Origin: Cellulomonas fimi | GTDB taxonomy: Bacteria > Actinomycetota > Actinomycetes > Actinomycetales > Cellulomonadaceae | Direction: 5' to 3' | DNA: 64,000 bases | Assembly (NCBI RefSeq): GCF_028583725.1 | Contig: NZ_CP110680.1 | Coordinates: 1,488,001-1,552,000 of the forward strand | Shown here: piece after piece, positions 38,410-46,331 of the stretch | Layout of the letters: the number at the start of each line of letters is the position of its first letter | How positions within the stretch are numbered: the first letter of the stretch is position 1 | Notes under the pieces: generated by a model | What the model was told of the DNA's origin: nothing | What the model saw: the letters and a program-made list of their open reading frames with translations, nothing else | The model's database searches: none | Made by a program: the position numbers and the translations under genes

Positions 38410-39655
38410 TCATCGCGTGACCGTGCGGCAGCCGATCGCAGGGTTGTCGCCGGCGGGCACGTTGATCGCGTACGCGCAGACCCGGTGGCTGCCCGGCGGG
38501 ACGGTCACGACCGCGGAGAAGCCGTGGTCGCTCGTCGGGAAGTAGCGCGCCAGGTCGGGCCGCGGCAGGTTCGCCGTCGTCGCACGGCCGCCCGCGTCGA
38601 CGTACACGTGCACGTCGATCGGGCCGGTCGCGTCGGCGTCGCGCGCCCAGCCGGACACCACGGTCCGCCCGTCCGCACCGACCGCGACGGCGTCGACCTG
38701 GCCGACCGGAGGTGTCGCGGGCATCGTGACGACGCGGCACCCGAGCGACGGGTTGTCGCCCGCGGGCACGTTGATCGCGTACGCGCACACCCGGTGCTGC
38801 CCGGCCGGGACGCGCACGGTCACGTCGAACCCGTGGTCGGACGTCGGGAAGTAGCGCGCGAGGTCGGGACGGGGCTTGTCGGCCCGCGTCGCGGTGCCGC
38901 CCGAGTCGACGTAGACGTGCACGTCGATCGGCGACGTGGTGTCCGGGTCGCGCGCCCAGCCGCTCAGCGTCGCCTGGCCCGTGCCGGGACTGAGCGCGAC
39001 CGAGTCGAGCGCGCCGACCGGCGGGTTGGCGGCCATGACGACCGTCCGGCACGACAGCGCCGGGTTGTCGCCCGCCGGCACGTTGATCGGGTAGACGCAG
39101 AGCGTGTGCGTGCCCGCGGGGACCCGCACGGTCACCTGGAAGCCGTGGTTCGTGCTGGGGAAGTAGCGGGCCAGGTCGGGGCGCGGCAGGTTCGCACGGG
39201 TCGCCGTGGCGCCCGTGTCGACGTACACGTGCACGTCCACCGGGTCGGTGGTGTCGGGGTCGCGCGCCCAACCGGTGACGGTCGCTGTCCCGACGCCGAG
39301 CGCGACGGAGTCGATCTGGCCGACGGGCGGCGGGTTCGTGATGGTCACGTGGCGGCACCCGAGCATGCGGTCGGAGCCCTCCCCGACGTTCGCCCCGATG
39401 ACGCACACCGCGTGCCGTCCGGCCCCCGCGGGCGCGGTGACGCGATAGCCGTGGCGGGACCCGTAGCCGGGGAACGCGGCACCGACGTCGGGCCGGTCGA
39501 CGTCCGCGGTCGCGACGGTCTCGCGGCCGTCGACCCGGAGGCGGACGGTGATGGGCGACGAGGTGCCGGGGTCGATGAACCACCCGGTCACCGTGATCGA
39601 GCTCTGCGTCGTGACGGTGCTGTCCCACGAGCCGAACGGGGTCTCCTGCGACGCG
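38410..39655 (-). repeat. Four tandem ~103-residue GWxxDPDT repeats in the PGRP amidase
   Basis: Units start (N- to C-terminal) near 39640, 39331, 39025 and 38715. Unit 1 ([20 protein letters not shown]) is closest to the repeats of the SpoIID and DUF1906 proteins. Units 2-4 form a subtype with DVHVYVD, LPRPDLARYFP, NHGF/DHGF and YAINVPAGDNP..GCRxV, and are very similar to each other, suggesting recent internal duplication. Confidence 0.9.
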
Positions 39656-41172
39656 ACGTCGGTGAGCGCGGACACGCGCGCGCGGATCGCGGGGAGCTGG
39701 TCGTAGAGGCGCTGGCCCGGGCACGACGTGAGCTGCGCGTCGCGGTGCCCGAAGATCGTCGGGAACGTGACGACGGTCCCGGCCGGGTACTTCGACGCGC
39801 CCCCGCCCGAGACCATCGAGACGTTCTGCGAGCCGAAGATCCGGTGCAGCGCGAACTTCCACGCGATCGTGCGGGAGATCGCCTCGGTCATCGCGGAGCT
39901 GGGCTGCACGGTGTCGAACGAGCCGATCGCGGCCACGCCGAACGTGCGCGAGTTGAAGCCGCCCGTGTGCACGCCGACGATCGGCATGTCCGTGCCGCCC
40001 GCGCGTCCCTCGAACACGCGGCCGAACTGGTCGACGAGGAAGTTGTAGCCGATGTCGCACCAGCCGCGGCCGCCTGCCGCCTCGGGGCGCGTGTGGTACG
40101 CGTAGAAGCCGCGGATCAGGCCCGGCACGTCGTCCGCGGAGTAGCTCGCGCTCGACGCGGTGTGGTGCACGGCCGCGGCGACGACCTCGGTGGACAGGTC
40201 GGGCTCGCAGGTGCGCAGGGACTCGTCGGCGCCCCACTGCGCGCGCGTGATGATCGTGGGCGGCGGGGGTGCGGCCGCGATCACGTCGGCCGCCGTGCGG
40301 ATCTCCGGCCCGGCACCGGCGAGGGCCGCGGGCGCCGCCTGGGGCGCCGCGTCGTCCGGGTCGGTGCCCGGGTCGACCAGCACGGCCTTGAGCCCCTGCA
40401 CGCCACCGCTCGCCGACTCGGCCCACACCTGCACGCCGTCGGCGTCGAGCGCGACGATCGGGTCGGTCGCGCCGCGCCGGCCGCTGCCCGCCTCGCGCGA
40501 GCCGGCGTCGGGCGAGACGTCCGACGGGCCGACGGCCTGCCAGTCGGTCCACTCGCCCGCGTGCCGCGTGCGGTAGCGGACGACCGTGTCGTCCGACTGC
40601 GGCGCGGCCGCGTCCCAGGTGATGCCGAGGACCGAGAACGGTGCGGTGTCGAGCGGCGCGGTGAGCACGTCGGGGGTGGTGGTCGGTTCCGTCGCGGGCG
40701 GCGCGGCCGGCGGGGCGGTCGGTGCCGCGGTCGGTGCCGCGGACGCCGTGGCGGCCGGCGACGGCGTCGCGGTGGGCGTCGCCGACGGTGCCGCGGTCAA
40801 CGGCGCGGTCGCGTCGCCGAGCGCACGGGGTGCGGCCTCGGGGGACGTCGCGGGCGCGGGCGTCGCCGCGTCGGGCGCAGGCGCGGCGTCGCCTGTCGGG
40901 CTGCCGTCCGCCGTGGCCGGAGCGGCGGTCTCGCCCTCGTCGACCGACTCGGCAGGCAGAGGCGCGGCCGCGGGCAGGTCGTCCAGCGCGGTCCGCTCGA
41001 CGCCGGACAGGTCGAGCTCCACGGTGCTCGGTGCCGTCCCGGCGTCCGTCGCCGCAGCGGTGCGTGCCTGCGTCGTCGTCGCGGCCTCCGGCGGGGCGAG
41101 CACCGCCGCTGGTGCGGGCGCACCGGTCGCCGCCAACGTGAGCGCGAGGAGCACAGTCGCAGCCGTCGTCAT
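38410..41172 (-). CDS. Secreted PGRP-type N-acetylmuramoyl-L-alanine amidase with four C-terminal repeats
   Basis: 920 residues. MTTAATVLLALTLAATGAPAPA is a signal-like start, though without a basic n-region. A long Ala/Pro/Thr linker (about 25-165) and a globular segment precede the PGRP/Amidase_2 domain (about 305-500): ITRAQWGADE, AAVHHTAS (zinc His), WCDIGYNFLVDQFGRVFEGRAGG, GVHTGGFNSRTFG and IFGHRDAQLTSCPG (zinc His and Cys). It should cleave the MurNAc-L-Ala bond of peptidoglycan. Repeats of about 103 residues fill residues ~511-920. GGGGGAAA precedes the ATG. Similar architecture is seen in actinobacterial surface amidases. Confidence 0.92.
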   Translation of the reverse strand: MTTAATVLLALTLAATGAPAPAAVLAPPEAATTTQARTAAATDAGTAPSTVELDLSGVERTALDDLPAAAPLPAESVDEGETAAPATADGSPTGDAAPAPDAATPAPATSPEAAPRALGDATAPLTAAPSATPTATPSPAATASAAPTAAPTAPPAAPPATEPTTTPDVLTAPLDTAPFSVLGITWDAAAPQSDDTVVRYRTRHAGEWTDWQAVGPSDVSPDAGSREAGSGRRGATDPIVALDADGVQVWAESASGGVQGLKAVLVDPGTDPDDAAPQAAPAALAGAGPEIRTAADVIAAAPPPPTIITRAQWGADESLRTCEPDLSTEVVAAAVHHTASSASYSADDVPGLIRGFYAYHTRPEAAGGRGWCDIGYNFLVDQFGRVFEGRAGGTDMPIVGVHTGGFNSRTFGVAAIGSFDTVQPSSAMTEAISRTIAWKFALHRIFGSQNVSMVSGGGASKYPAGTVVTFPTIFGHRDAQLTSCPGQRLYDQLPAIRARVSALTDVASQETPFGSWDSTVTTQSSITVTGWFIDPGTSSPITVRLRVDGRETVATADVDRPDVGAAFPGYGSRHGYRVTAPAGAGRHAVCVIGANVGEGSDRMLGCRHVTITNPPPVGQIDSVALGVGTATVTGWARDPDTTDPVDVHVYVDTGATATRANLPRPDLARYFPSTNHGFQVTVRVPAGTHTLCVYPINVPAGDNPALSCRTVVMAANPPVGALDSVALSPGTGQATLSGWARDPDTTSPIDVHVYVDSGGTATRADKPRPDLARYFPTSDHGFDVTVRVPAGQHRVCAYAINVPAGDNPSLGCRVVTMPATPPVGQVDAVAVGADGRTVVSGWARDADATGPIDVHVYVDAGGRATTANLPRPDLARYFPTSDHGFSAVVTVPPGSHRVCAYAINVPAGDNPAIGCRTVTR

Positions 41173-41242
41173 CGTTTCCCCCTTCGGAACCGCCCCAGCA
41201 GACCACAGGCGGTGCGGGGAGCCGGGGACGACACACCGAGCC

Positions 41243-41881
41243 TCAGGACCCGCGTGAGGCGCTTTCCGGGGCGGTGCCGGGACGCCGGGTCACGAGCACG
41301 AACTCGTTGTACGTGAAGACCTTGCCCGCGACCCGGGGAAGGGGGAACGAGTACTGGCGGCCGGCGACCAGGCCCAGGTCGGCCGCGAGCCGGCGCAGCA
41401 CCGCGTGGTCGCTGAACCGCACGTGCGTCGCGTCGCTGCGGTAGCCGCGCTCCTGCGGCGTGACGAACACCGCCGAGCCGCCAGGACGCAGGACCTTCAC
41501 GTACCGGCGCAGGATGTCGACCGCCTCCCCGGCGTCGAGGTGCTCCACGACGTGCGCGACGAGCAGGCCGTCGTAGGACCCCGGGCGGGACAGCACCGGG
41601 TCCGCGAAGAACTCCGTGTCGGTGTACGCGTCGAGGCCGCGGGCGCGCGCCACCTCGATCGAGTGCGCGTTGTGGTCGACGCCCACCGAGCCGGGGTCGA
41701 GGCTCCCGAGGTTGCGCCCGATGCCGCACCCGACGTCGACGGCCCGGCCCAGCCGCATGCGCCGCACGTGCCACTGGTACGGCGCCTGCGCGTGCAGCAG
41801 GGACTTCCAGCGGGCGGTCGACCGTCGGACGAGCCGGTCGGCGTACTCCGGGCTCGCGGTGGGGCGCTCGGCGTCTCCCAT
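41243..41881 (-). CDS. Class I SAM-dependent methyltransferase
   Basis: 212 residues. Methyltransf_11-like: AVDVGCGIGRNLGSL (motif I), VGVDHNAHSIEVARARG (motif II), DGLLVAHVVEHLDAGEAV (motif IV) and LRPGGSAVFVTPQE (motif V). The substrate is unknown; the neighbours favour a sugar or lipid-linked glycan. The ATG at 41881 lies six bases after CAGCAT, a possible leaderless start; an ATG 16 codons earlier is open but would precede that promoter. Confidence 0.85.
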   Translation of the reverse strand: MGDAERPTASPEYADRLVRRSTARWKSLLHAQAPYQWHVRRMRLGRAVDVGCGIGRNLGSLDPGSVGVDHNAHSIEVARARGLDAYTDTEFFADPVLSRPGSYDGLLVAHVVEHLDAGEAVDILRRYVKVLRPGGSAVFVTPQERGYRSDATHVRFSDHAVLRRLAADLGLVAGRQYSFPLPRVAGKVFTYNEFVLVTRRPGTAPESASRGS

Positions 41882-41941
41882 GCCCTGATGCTGCCAGCGT
41901 CGGCGCGGTCGAGGAAGGTGTCCGGGCACCGTCCATCGTCA

Positions 41942-41961
41942 GGCGGGCGCCGGCACCCGCC
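41942..41961. terminator. Inverted repeat after the FdtD-like gene
   Basis: GGCGGG (41942-41947) and CCCGCC (41956-41961) with an 8-base loop, just past the stop of the minus-strand FdtD-like gene (stop at 41971). Short; candidate only. Confidence 0.35.
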
Positions 41962-41970
41962 GCGCGGGGC

Positions 41971-42969
41971 TCAGGCGTCCGCGCCGGACTCGCGCAGGGC
42001 CTCGACGAACGACTCGTAGTCCCGGATGTAGTCGTCCGCGTCGTACGGGAGCGACGCGAACACGCCCAGCACGGCGTCCGCGCTGTAGCGGTACTGCGTC
42101 CCCCACGTCATCGCGGGCATGTACAGGCCCACGCCGGGCGTGTCGAGCCGTACCTGCGTGCGCTCGGTGCCGTCGTCCACGATGCACGTGACGGAGCCGC
42201 GCAGGCACACGAGCACCTGCTCGCAGGCGCGGTGCGCGTGCTCGCCGCGCACGTCCTTGGACGGCACGTCGAACACCGCGAAGAAGCGCGCCGGCACGAA
42301 GGGCAGGTCCTGCGCGAACTCGATCGCGGCCAGCGCGCCCCGCATGTCGCTCGCGACCTTCACGGGCACGAGCCGCGCGCCGCCCGCGAGCGACCGCGGC
42401 TCGGTGGCGGGCTCGGGCGTCACGACCTGCACGTCGTCGGCCTCGACGTAGCTCACGATGCGCGCAGGGTTGCCCACGACGACCGCGTTCGCGGGCACGT
42501 CCTTGGTCACCACGGCGCCCGCGCCGACCATCGCGCGCCGCCCGATCCGCACGCCCGGCAGGATGACCGCGCCGGCGCCGATCGACGCGCCGTCGGCGAC
42601 GACCGTCTGCAGGAACTCCTCGGGGTACTGCTTGCTGCGCGGGTACCGGTCGTTCGCGAACGTCGCGTTCGGGCCGACGAAGACGTCGTCGCCCAGCCGG
42701 ATGCCGTCCCACAGCTGCACGCCGGACTTGAGCGTCACCCGGTCGCCCACGACGACGTCGTTCTCGACGAGGACGTGGTCGCACACGTTGCAGTCGGCGC
42801 CGATCTTCGCCCCCGGCAGCACGTGGGCGAACGCCCAGACGCGCGTCGCGGGACCGACGTCGGTCGACTCGCAGATGCCCTGGGGGTGGACGAAGACGCT
42901 CATACGGGGGTTCTCCTCGGGTGCGGGTCCGGGGTCGGCCGCGCCGGTGCGGGTGGTGTCGGTGGACAT
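41971..42969 (-). CDS. Bifunctional hexapeptide N-acyltransferase / 3,4-ketoisomerase (FdtD-like)
   Basis: 332 residues. The N-terminal part (about 25-180) is a left-handed beta-helix acyltransferase with imperfect hexapeptide repeats, GADCNVCDHVLVENDVVVGD, VFVGPNATFANDRYPRSK and GAGAVVTKDVPANAVVVGNPARI, as in WbpD/QdtC/FdtC enzymes. The C-terminal part (about 195-330) is a WxcM-like cupin with FFAVFDVPSKDVRGEHAHRACEQ, where the two His of HAH match the FdtA/QdtA catalytic pair. This fusion is known for FdtD of Shewanella. It would make the 3-keto sugar and, after amination by the aminotransferase at 44318-45433, acetylate it, giving dTDP-Fuc3NAc or dTDP-Qui3NAc. Which epimer cannot be read. 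Confidence 0.88.
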   Translation of the reverse strand: MSTDTTRTGAADPGPAPEENPRMSVFVHPQGICESTDVGPATRVWAFAHVLPGAKIGADCNVCDHVLVENDVVVGDRVTLKSGVQLWDGIRLGDDVFVGPNATFANDRYPRSKQYPEEFLQTVVADGASIGAGAVILPGVRIGRRAMVGAGAVVTKDVPANAVVVGNPARIVSYVEADDVQVVTPEPATEPRSLAGGARLVPVKVASDMRGALAAIEFAQDLPFVPARFFAVFDVPSKDVRGEHAHRACEQVLVCLRGSVTCIVDDGTERTQVRLDTPGVGLYMPAMTWGTQYRYSADAVLGVFASLPYDADDYIRDYESFVEALRESGADA

Positions 42970-42971
42970 GG

Positions 42972-43379
42972 TCAGGTCGCGCTCTCGACGGAGCGCCGCC
43001 GGTGCAGCCGGCCCGTGAGCAGCCGCCCCCCGACGAACGTGAGCGGCGCGGTGACGAGGACGACGAGCGCGCTCGCGTACTCGGGCAGGCCGGCCGACTG
43101 GATCGCGCCGACCACGACGAGCCCCACGAGGTACACCGCGACGTACATCCCGACGTACAGCAGCGCGGTGCGCACGTCCATGCGGACGCCGAACACGAAC
43201 CGGTCCGCGAGCACCGTCGAGAGCACGACGCCCGCCGCGAAGACCAGCGTGTAGGCGAGACGCGGGTCGAGCACGGTGGACAGGAGCGCGAGCAGCACGG
43301 CCGTCACCGCCGTGTTGGCGCCGCCCGCGAGCAGGAAGCGCCAGCCGGAGGCGAGGAGGCCGCGTCGCTCGTCAGCCAC
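42972..43379 (-). CDS. GtrA-family membrane protein
   Basis: 135 residues, four helices: FLLAGGANTAVTAVLLALLS, LAYTLVFAAGVVLSTVLADRFVF, LYVGMYVAVYLVGLVVVG and ALVVLVTAPLTFVGGRLL (each shown in part). It starts inside the end of the GtrB-like gene (8-base overlap), a typical gtrB-gtrA pair: GtrB makes a polyprenyl-P-sugar and GtrA is thought to flip it. The GTG is at 43379. The FdtD-like gene follows two bases after the stop. Confidence 0.88.
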   Translation of the reverse strand: MADERRGLLASGWRFLLAGGANTAVTAVLLALLSTVLDPRLAYTLVFAAGVVLSTVLADRFVFGVRMDVRTALLYVGMYVAVYLVGLVVVGAIQSAGLPEYASALVVLVTAPLTFVGGRLLTGRLHRRRSVESAT

Positions 43380-44340
43380 GCGCGTCGAAGGTCTCGTGCG
43401 ACGCGGACACCGACAGCGGCCGCTGCTTGCTGTTCTCGTACGCGCGCCAGACGTAGGAGCCGACGACGCCGAGGCCCGACAGCAGCACGAACGTCGAGAA
43501 CAGCATGACGAGCATGAGCGGCGTGTAGCCGACCTCGTCGATCCGGCCCGTGAGGTAGCTGACGAGCACGACGACGCCGACGGTGAGCGTCACGAGCGCG
43601 CCGAGGACGCCGACCGTGCTGAGCACGCTGATCGGGATGTCCGTGAACGAGAACACGCTGTCGAGCAGGTACCGCACGCGCTTGCGCAGCGTCCACGCCG
43701 ACTTGCCCTCGGTGCGCTCGACGCGCTCGTACGGCACCTCGAGCCGGCGGTAGCCGACCCAGTAGAGCAGCCCGACCAGGCTCGAGTGCGCCTCGCGCAT
43801 CGCGAGCAGCGCGTCGGCGACCTCGCGCGTGCAGCCGAACACGTCGACGCCGCCGGGCGGGATCGCGGGGTTGATCGTCCGGCGGTACATGCCCCAGAAC
43901 GTCCGCGACATGAGCGAGTTGAGCGCCGGGTCGGCGCGCGCCTCGCGCCGGCCGACCACGACGTCCGCGGTGCCGGCCGAGAGCGCCGCGAAGAAGTCGA
44001 TCATGAGCTCCGGCGGCTCCTGCAGGTCCGCCGCCATGACACCGATGTACCGGCCCCGCGCGACGCCCATGCCGGTCCGGATGGCCGCGAACGAGCCGAA
44101 GTTCCGCGAGTGCGCGACGAGCTGGCTGTCGATCCCCGCCGTGGGCAGCACCTGCTGGAGCACGTCCAGGGAGCGGTCGGGCGAACCGTCGACGACGAAG
44201 ACGACCTCGAGCCGGCCCGTCAGGTGCGTCGCGACCTTCTCGAGACGCTCGACGACGGCCGCGACGCTGCCCGCGTTCCCGTAGACCGGGACGACGACCG
44301 AGTAGAGGATCGCGTCGTCAGAACCGCTCGAGTGCGTCAC
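43372..44340 (-). CDS. GtrB/ArnC-type polyprenyl-phosphate glycosyltransferase
   Basis: 322 residues. GT2 domain (about 1-230): YSVVVPVYGNAGSVAAVV, VVFVVDGSPDRSLDVL, SRNFGSFAAIRTGMGVA, GVMAADLQEPPELMIDFF (metal-binding DLQ) and RTFWGMYRRTI, followed by two C-terminal helices (about 240-265 and 275-305), the architecture of GtrB, ArnC and CsbB. It should charge polyprenyl phosphate with a sugar, and works with the GtrA protein next to it. It starts 23 bases inside the aminotransferase gene. The nearby amino-sugar genes suggest the sugar could be the acetamido-dideoxyhexose, though glucose is the usual substrate. Confidence 0.92.
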   Translation of the reverse strand: MTHSSGSDDAILYSVVVPVYGNAGSVAAVVERLEKVATHLTGRLEVVFVVDGSPDRSLDVLQQVLPTAGIDSQLVAHSRNFGSFAAIRTGMGVARGRYIGVMAADLQEPPELMIDFFAALSAGTADVVVGRREARADPALNSLMSRTFWGMYRRTINPAIPPGGVDVFGCTREVADALLAMREAHSSLVGLLYWVGYRRLEVPYERVERTEGKSAWTLRKRVRYLLDSVFSFTDIPISVLSTVGVLGALVTLTVGVVVLVSYLTGRIDEVGYTPLMLVMLFSTFVLLSGLGVVGSYVWRAYENSKQRPLSVSASHETFDARG

Positions 44341-45433
44341 AGACCCGCTCCACCTCGTCGTCTCGTAGCTCCGGAAAGACCGGGACCGACAGCACCGACG
44401 CGGCGAGCCGCTCGGTGACGGGCAGCGTCACGTGGGCGTGCTCCGCCGCGAGCGCGGGCTGCCGGTGGTCCGGCACCGGGTAGTGCACGTCGACGCCGAC
44501 GCCCGCCGCCGCGAGGTGCTCGCGCAGCTCGTCGCGGTGGTCGGTCGTCACGACGGCCAGGTGACCGGCGTGCGACGCGTCGTCCGCCGGCAGGACGCGC
44601 ACGCGCGACGACGCGCGCTCCGCGTACGCCGTGATGATCGCGCGCCGCCGGGCGTTGCCGGCGTCGAGGTGCGGCAGCCGTGCCGACAGCACCGCGGCCT
44701 GCACCTCGTCGAGGCGGGAGTTGCGGCCGCCGTCCCGCGCGATGCGGTACTTGCCGCGCCACCCGTACTGCCGCAGCTCGGCGACGGCCGCCGCCACGTC
44801 GTCGTCGGCCGTCGCGACCGCGCCGCCGTCGCCCAGGGCGCCGAGGTTCTTGGTGGGGTAGAAGGAGAACGTCGCGACGTCGGCGAGCGCGCCGACCATG
44901 CCGTCGGCACGGCGCGCGCCGAGCGCCTGCGCGCAGTCCTCGACGACCTTGACGCCGAGCGGCGCGCACAGCGCCCGCACCGCGGCGACGTCGGCGGCCC
45001 GGCCGTACAGGTGCGTCACGACGACGGCCCCGACCTCCGGGCCGAGGACGGGTGCGAGCGTCTCGGCGGTGAGCAGGTGGGTGTCCTCATCCACGTCGGC
45101 GTACCGCACGCCGAACCCGGCACGCCGGGCCGCGGTCGTCGTGTAACCGCCGCAGTTGGCGGCGGTCACGACGACGGGCCGGTCCGCCGGGACCACGGCG
45201 CGCAGCGCGATCTCGAGCGCGTCGGTCCCGGAGGCGACACCGAGGACGTGCGGGGTGCCGAGGTAGTCGGCGAGCGCGGACTCGAAGCCGCGGTGCGCGG
45301 GCCCGTGCACGAGCCAGCCCGAGTCGACGACCCGGGCGACGGTGTCGAGCACGAGGCTGCGGTCGTGGGCGAGCGCGCGCGACAGGTCGTTGAGCGGCAC
45401 CGCCGGCAGGGTGGCCGTCCCGGGAAGCGTCAT
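44318..45433 (-). CDS. DegT/DnrJ/EryC1 aminotransferase, FdtB/QdtB-like
   Basis: 371 residues. PLP-dependent sugar aminotransferase: [22 protein letters not shown] (phosphate loop), [11 protein letters not shown] (Asp that contacts the pyridine N), [16 protein letters not shown] with the Schiff-base lysine K195, and [21 protein letters not shown]. It should aminate the C3 keto group of a dTDP-6-deoxyhexos-3-ulose made by the FdtD-like ketoisomerase. The ATG overlaps the rfbA stop by four bases (ATGA), coupling it to the dTDP-sugar supply. Confidence 0.92.
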   Translation of the reverse strand: MTLPGTATLPAVPLNDLSRALAHDRSLVLDTVARVVDSGWLVHGPAHRGFESALADYLGTPHVLGVASGTDALEIALRAVVPADRPVVVTAANCGGYTTTAARRAGFGVRYADVDEDTHLLTAETLAPVLGPEVGAVVVTHLYGRAADVAAVRALCAPLGVKVVEDCAQALGARRADGMVGALADVATFSFYPTKNLGALGDGGAVATADDDVAAAVAELRQYGWRGKYRIARDGGRNSRLDEVQAAVLSARLPHLDAGNARRRAIITAYAERASSRVRVLPADDASHAGHLAVVTTDHRDELREHLAAAGVGVDVHYPVPDHRQPALAAEHAHVTLPVTERLAASVLSVPVFPELRDDEVERVCDALERF

Positions 45434-46296
45434 CGGGCGTCCAGGAGGCTGTGGAGGTACGTGCCGTAGCCGGACTTCACGAGGCGGTCGGCGCGCTCGC
45501 GCAGCTCGTCGTCGCTCAGGAAGCCGCGACGCCACGCGACCTCCTCGGGTGCGCCCACCTTGAGACCCTGGCGGTGCTCGATGGTGCGCACGTAGTCCGA
45601 CGCCTCGAGGAGCGAGTCGAACGTGCCGGTGTCGAGCCACGCGGTGCCGCGCGGGAGCACCTCCACCTGGAGACGGCCCTGCTCGAGGTACACGCGGTTG
45701 ACGTCGGTGATCTCGTACTCGCCGCGCGCGGACGGCTTGAGGTCGCGCGCGATGGCCACCACGTCGTTGTCGTAGAAGTAGAGGCCCGGGACGGCGTACG
45801 ACGACTTCGGCTGCGCCGGCTTCTCCTCGAGGGAGAGCGCGCGGCCGTCCGCGTCGAACTCGACGACACCGTAGGCGGTCGGGTCGGCCACGCGGTACGC
45901 GAAGACCGCACCGCCGTCGATGTCGGAGAAGCGCTGCAGCTTCGACCCGAGCCCGGGCCCGTAGAAGATGTTGTCGCCGAGGACGAGCGCGGCGGCCTCG
46001 TTCCCGACGAAGTCGGCGCCGAGCACGAACGCCTGCGCGAGACCGTTGGGCTCCGCCTGCACCGTGTAGCTGATCGAGATGCCGAACTGCGAGCCGTCGC
46101 CCAGCAGACGCTGGAACTGCTCCGCGTCGTGCGGCGTGGTGATGACCAGGACGTCCCGGATGCCCGCCAGGATCAGCGTCGACAGCGGGTAGTAGATCAT
46201 CGGCTTGTCGTAGACGGGGACGAGCTGCTTGCTGACGCCGAGGGTGATCGGGTGCAGCCGGGTGCCGGACCCGCCCGCCAGGATGATTCCGCGCAT
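45430..46296 (-). CDS. rfbA: Glucose-1-phosphate thymidylyltransferase
   Basis: 288 residues. First step of both dTDP-sugar pathways: glucose-1-phosphate and dTTP to dTDP-glucose. [16 protein letters not shown] (nucleotide-binding loop, residues 3-18), [32 protein letters not shown] (Asp metal site), [40 protein letters not shown] are all RmlA hallmarks. Heads the operon rfbA-aminotransferase-GtrB-GtrA-FdtD-like. The ATG directly follows a GGGACA/TGTCCC palindrome. Confidence 0.97.
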   Translation of the reverse strand: MRGIILAGGSGTRLHPITLGVSKQLVPVYDKPMIYYPLSTLILAGIRDVLVITTPHDAEQFQRLLGDGSQFGISISYTVQAEPNGLAQAFVLGADFVGNEAAALVLGDNIFYGPGLGSKLQRFSDIDGGAVFAYRVADPTAYGVVEFDADGRALSLEEKPAQPKSSYAVPGLYFYDNDVVAIARDLKPSARGEYEITDVNRVYLEQGRLQVEVLPRGTAWLDTGTFDSLLEASDYVRTIEHRQGLKVGAPEEVAWRRGFLSDDELRERADRLVKSGYGTYLHSLLDAR

Positions 46297-46297
46297 G

Positions 46298-46314
46298 GGG
46301 ACACAGTCTGTCCC
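46298..46314. promoter_or_regulatory. Palindrome GGGACA-N5-TGTCCC at the rfbA start, with -10-like GACTGT
   Basis: The inverted repeat starts one base upstream of the rfbA ATG (46296-46294, minus strand). On the minus strand its centre contains GACTGT, six bases before the ATG, the same spacing as the leaderless -10 elements elsewhere. A nearly identical block lies at 48684-48698. An operator overlapping the promoter is the simplest reading. Confidence 0.55.
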
Positions 46315-46331
46315 ATCGCCGGTCCGTTCTC

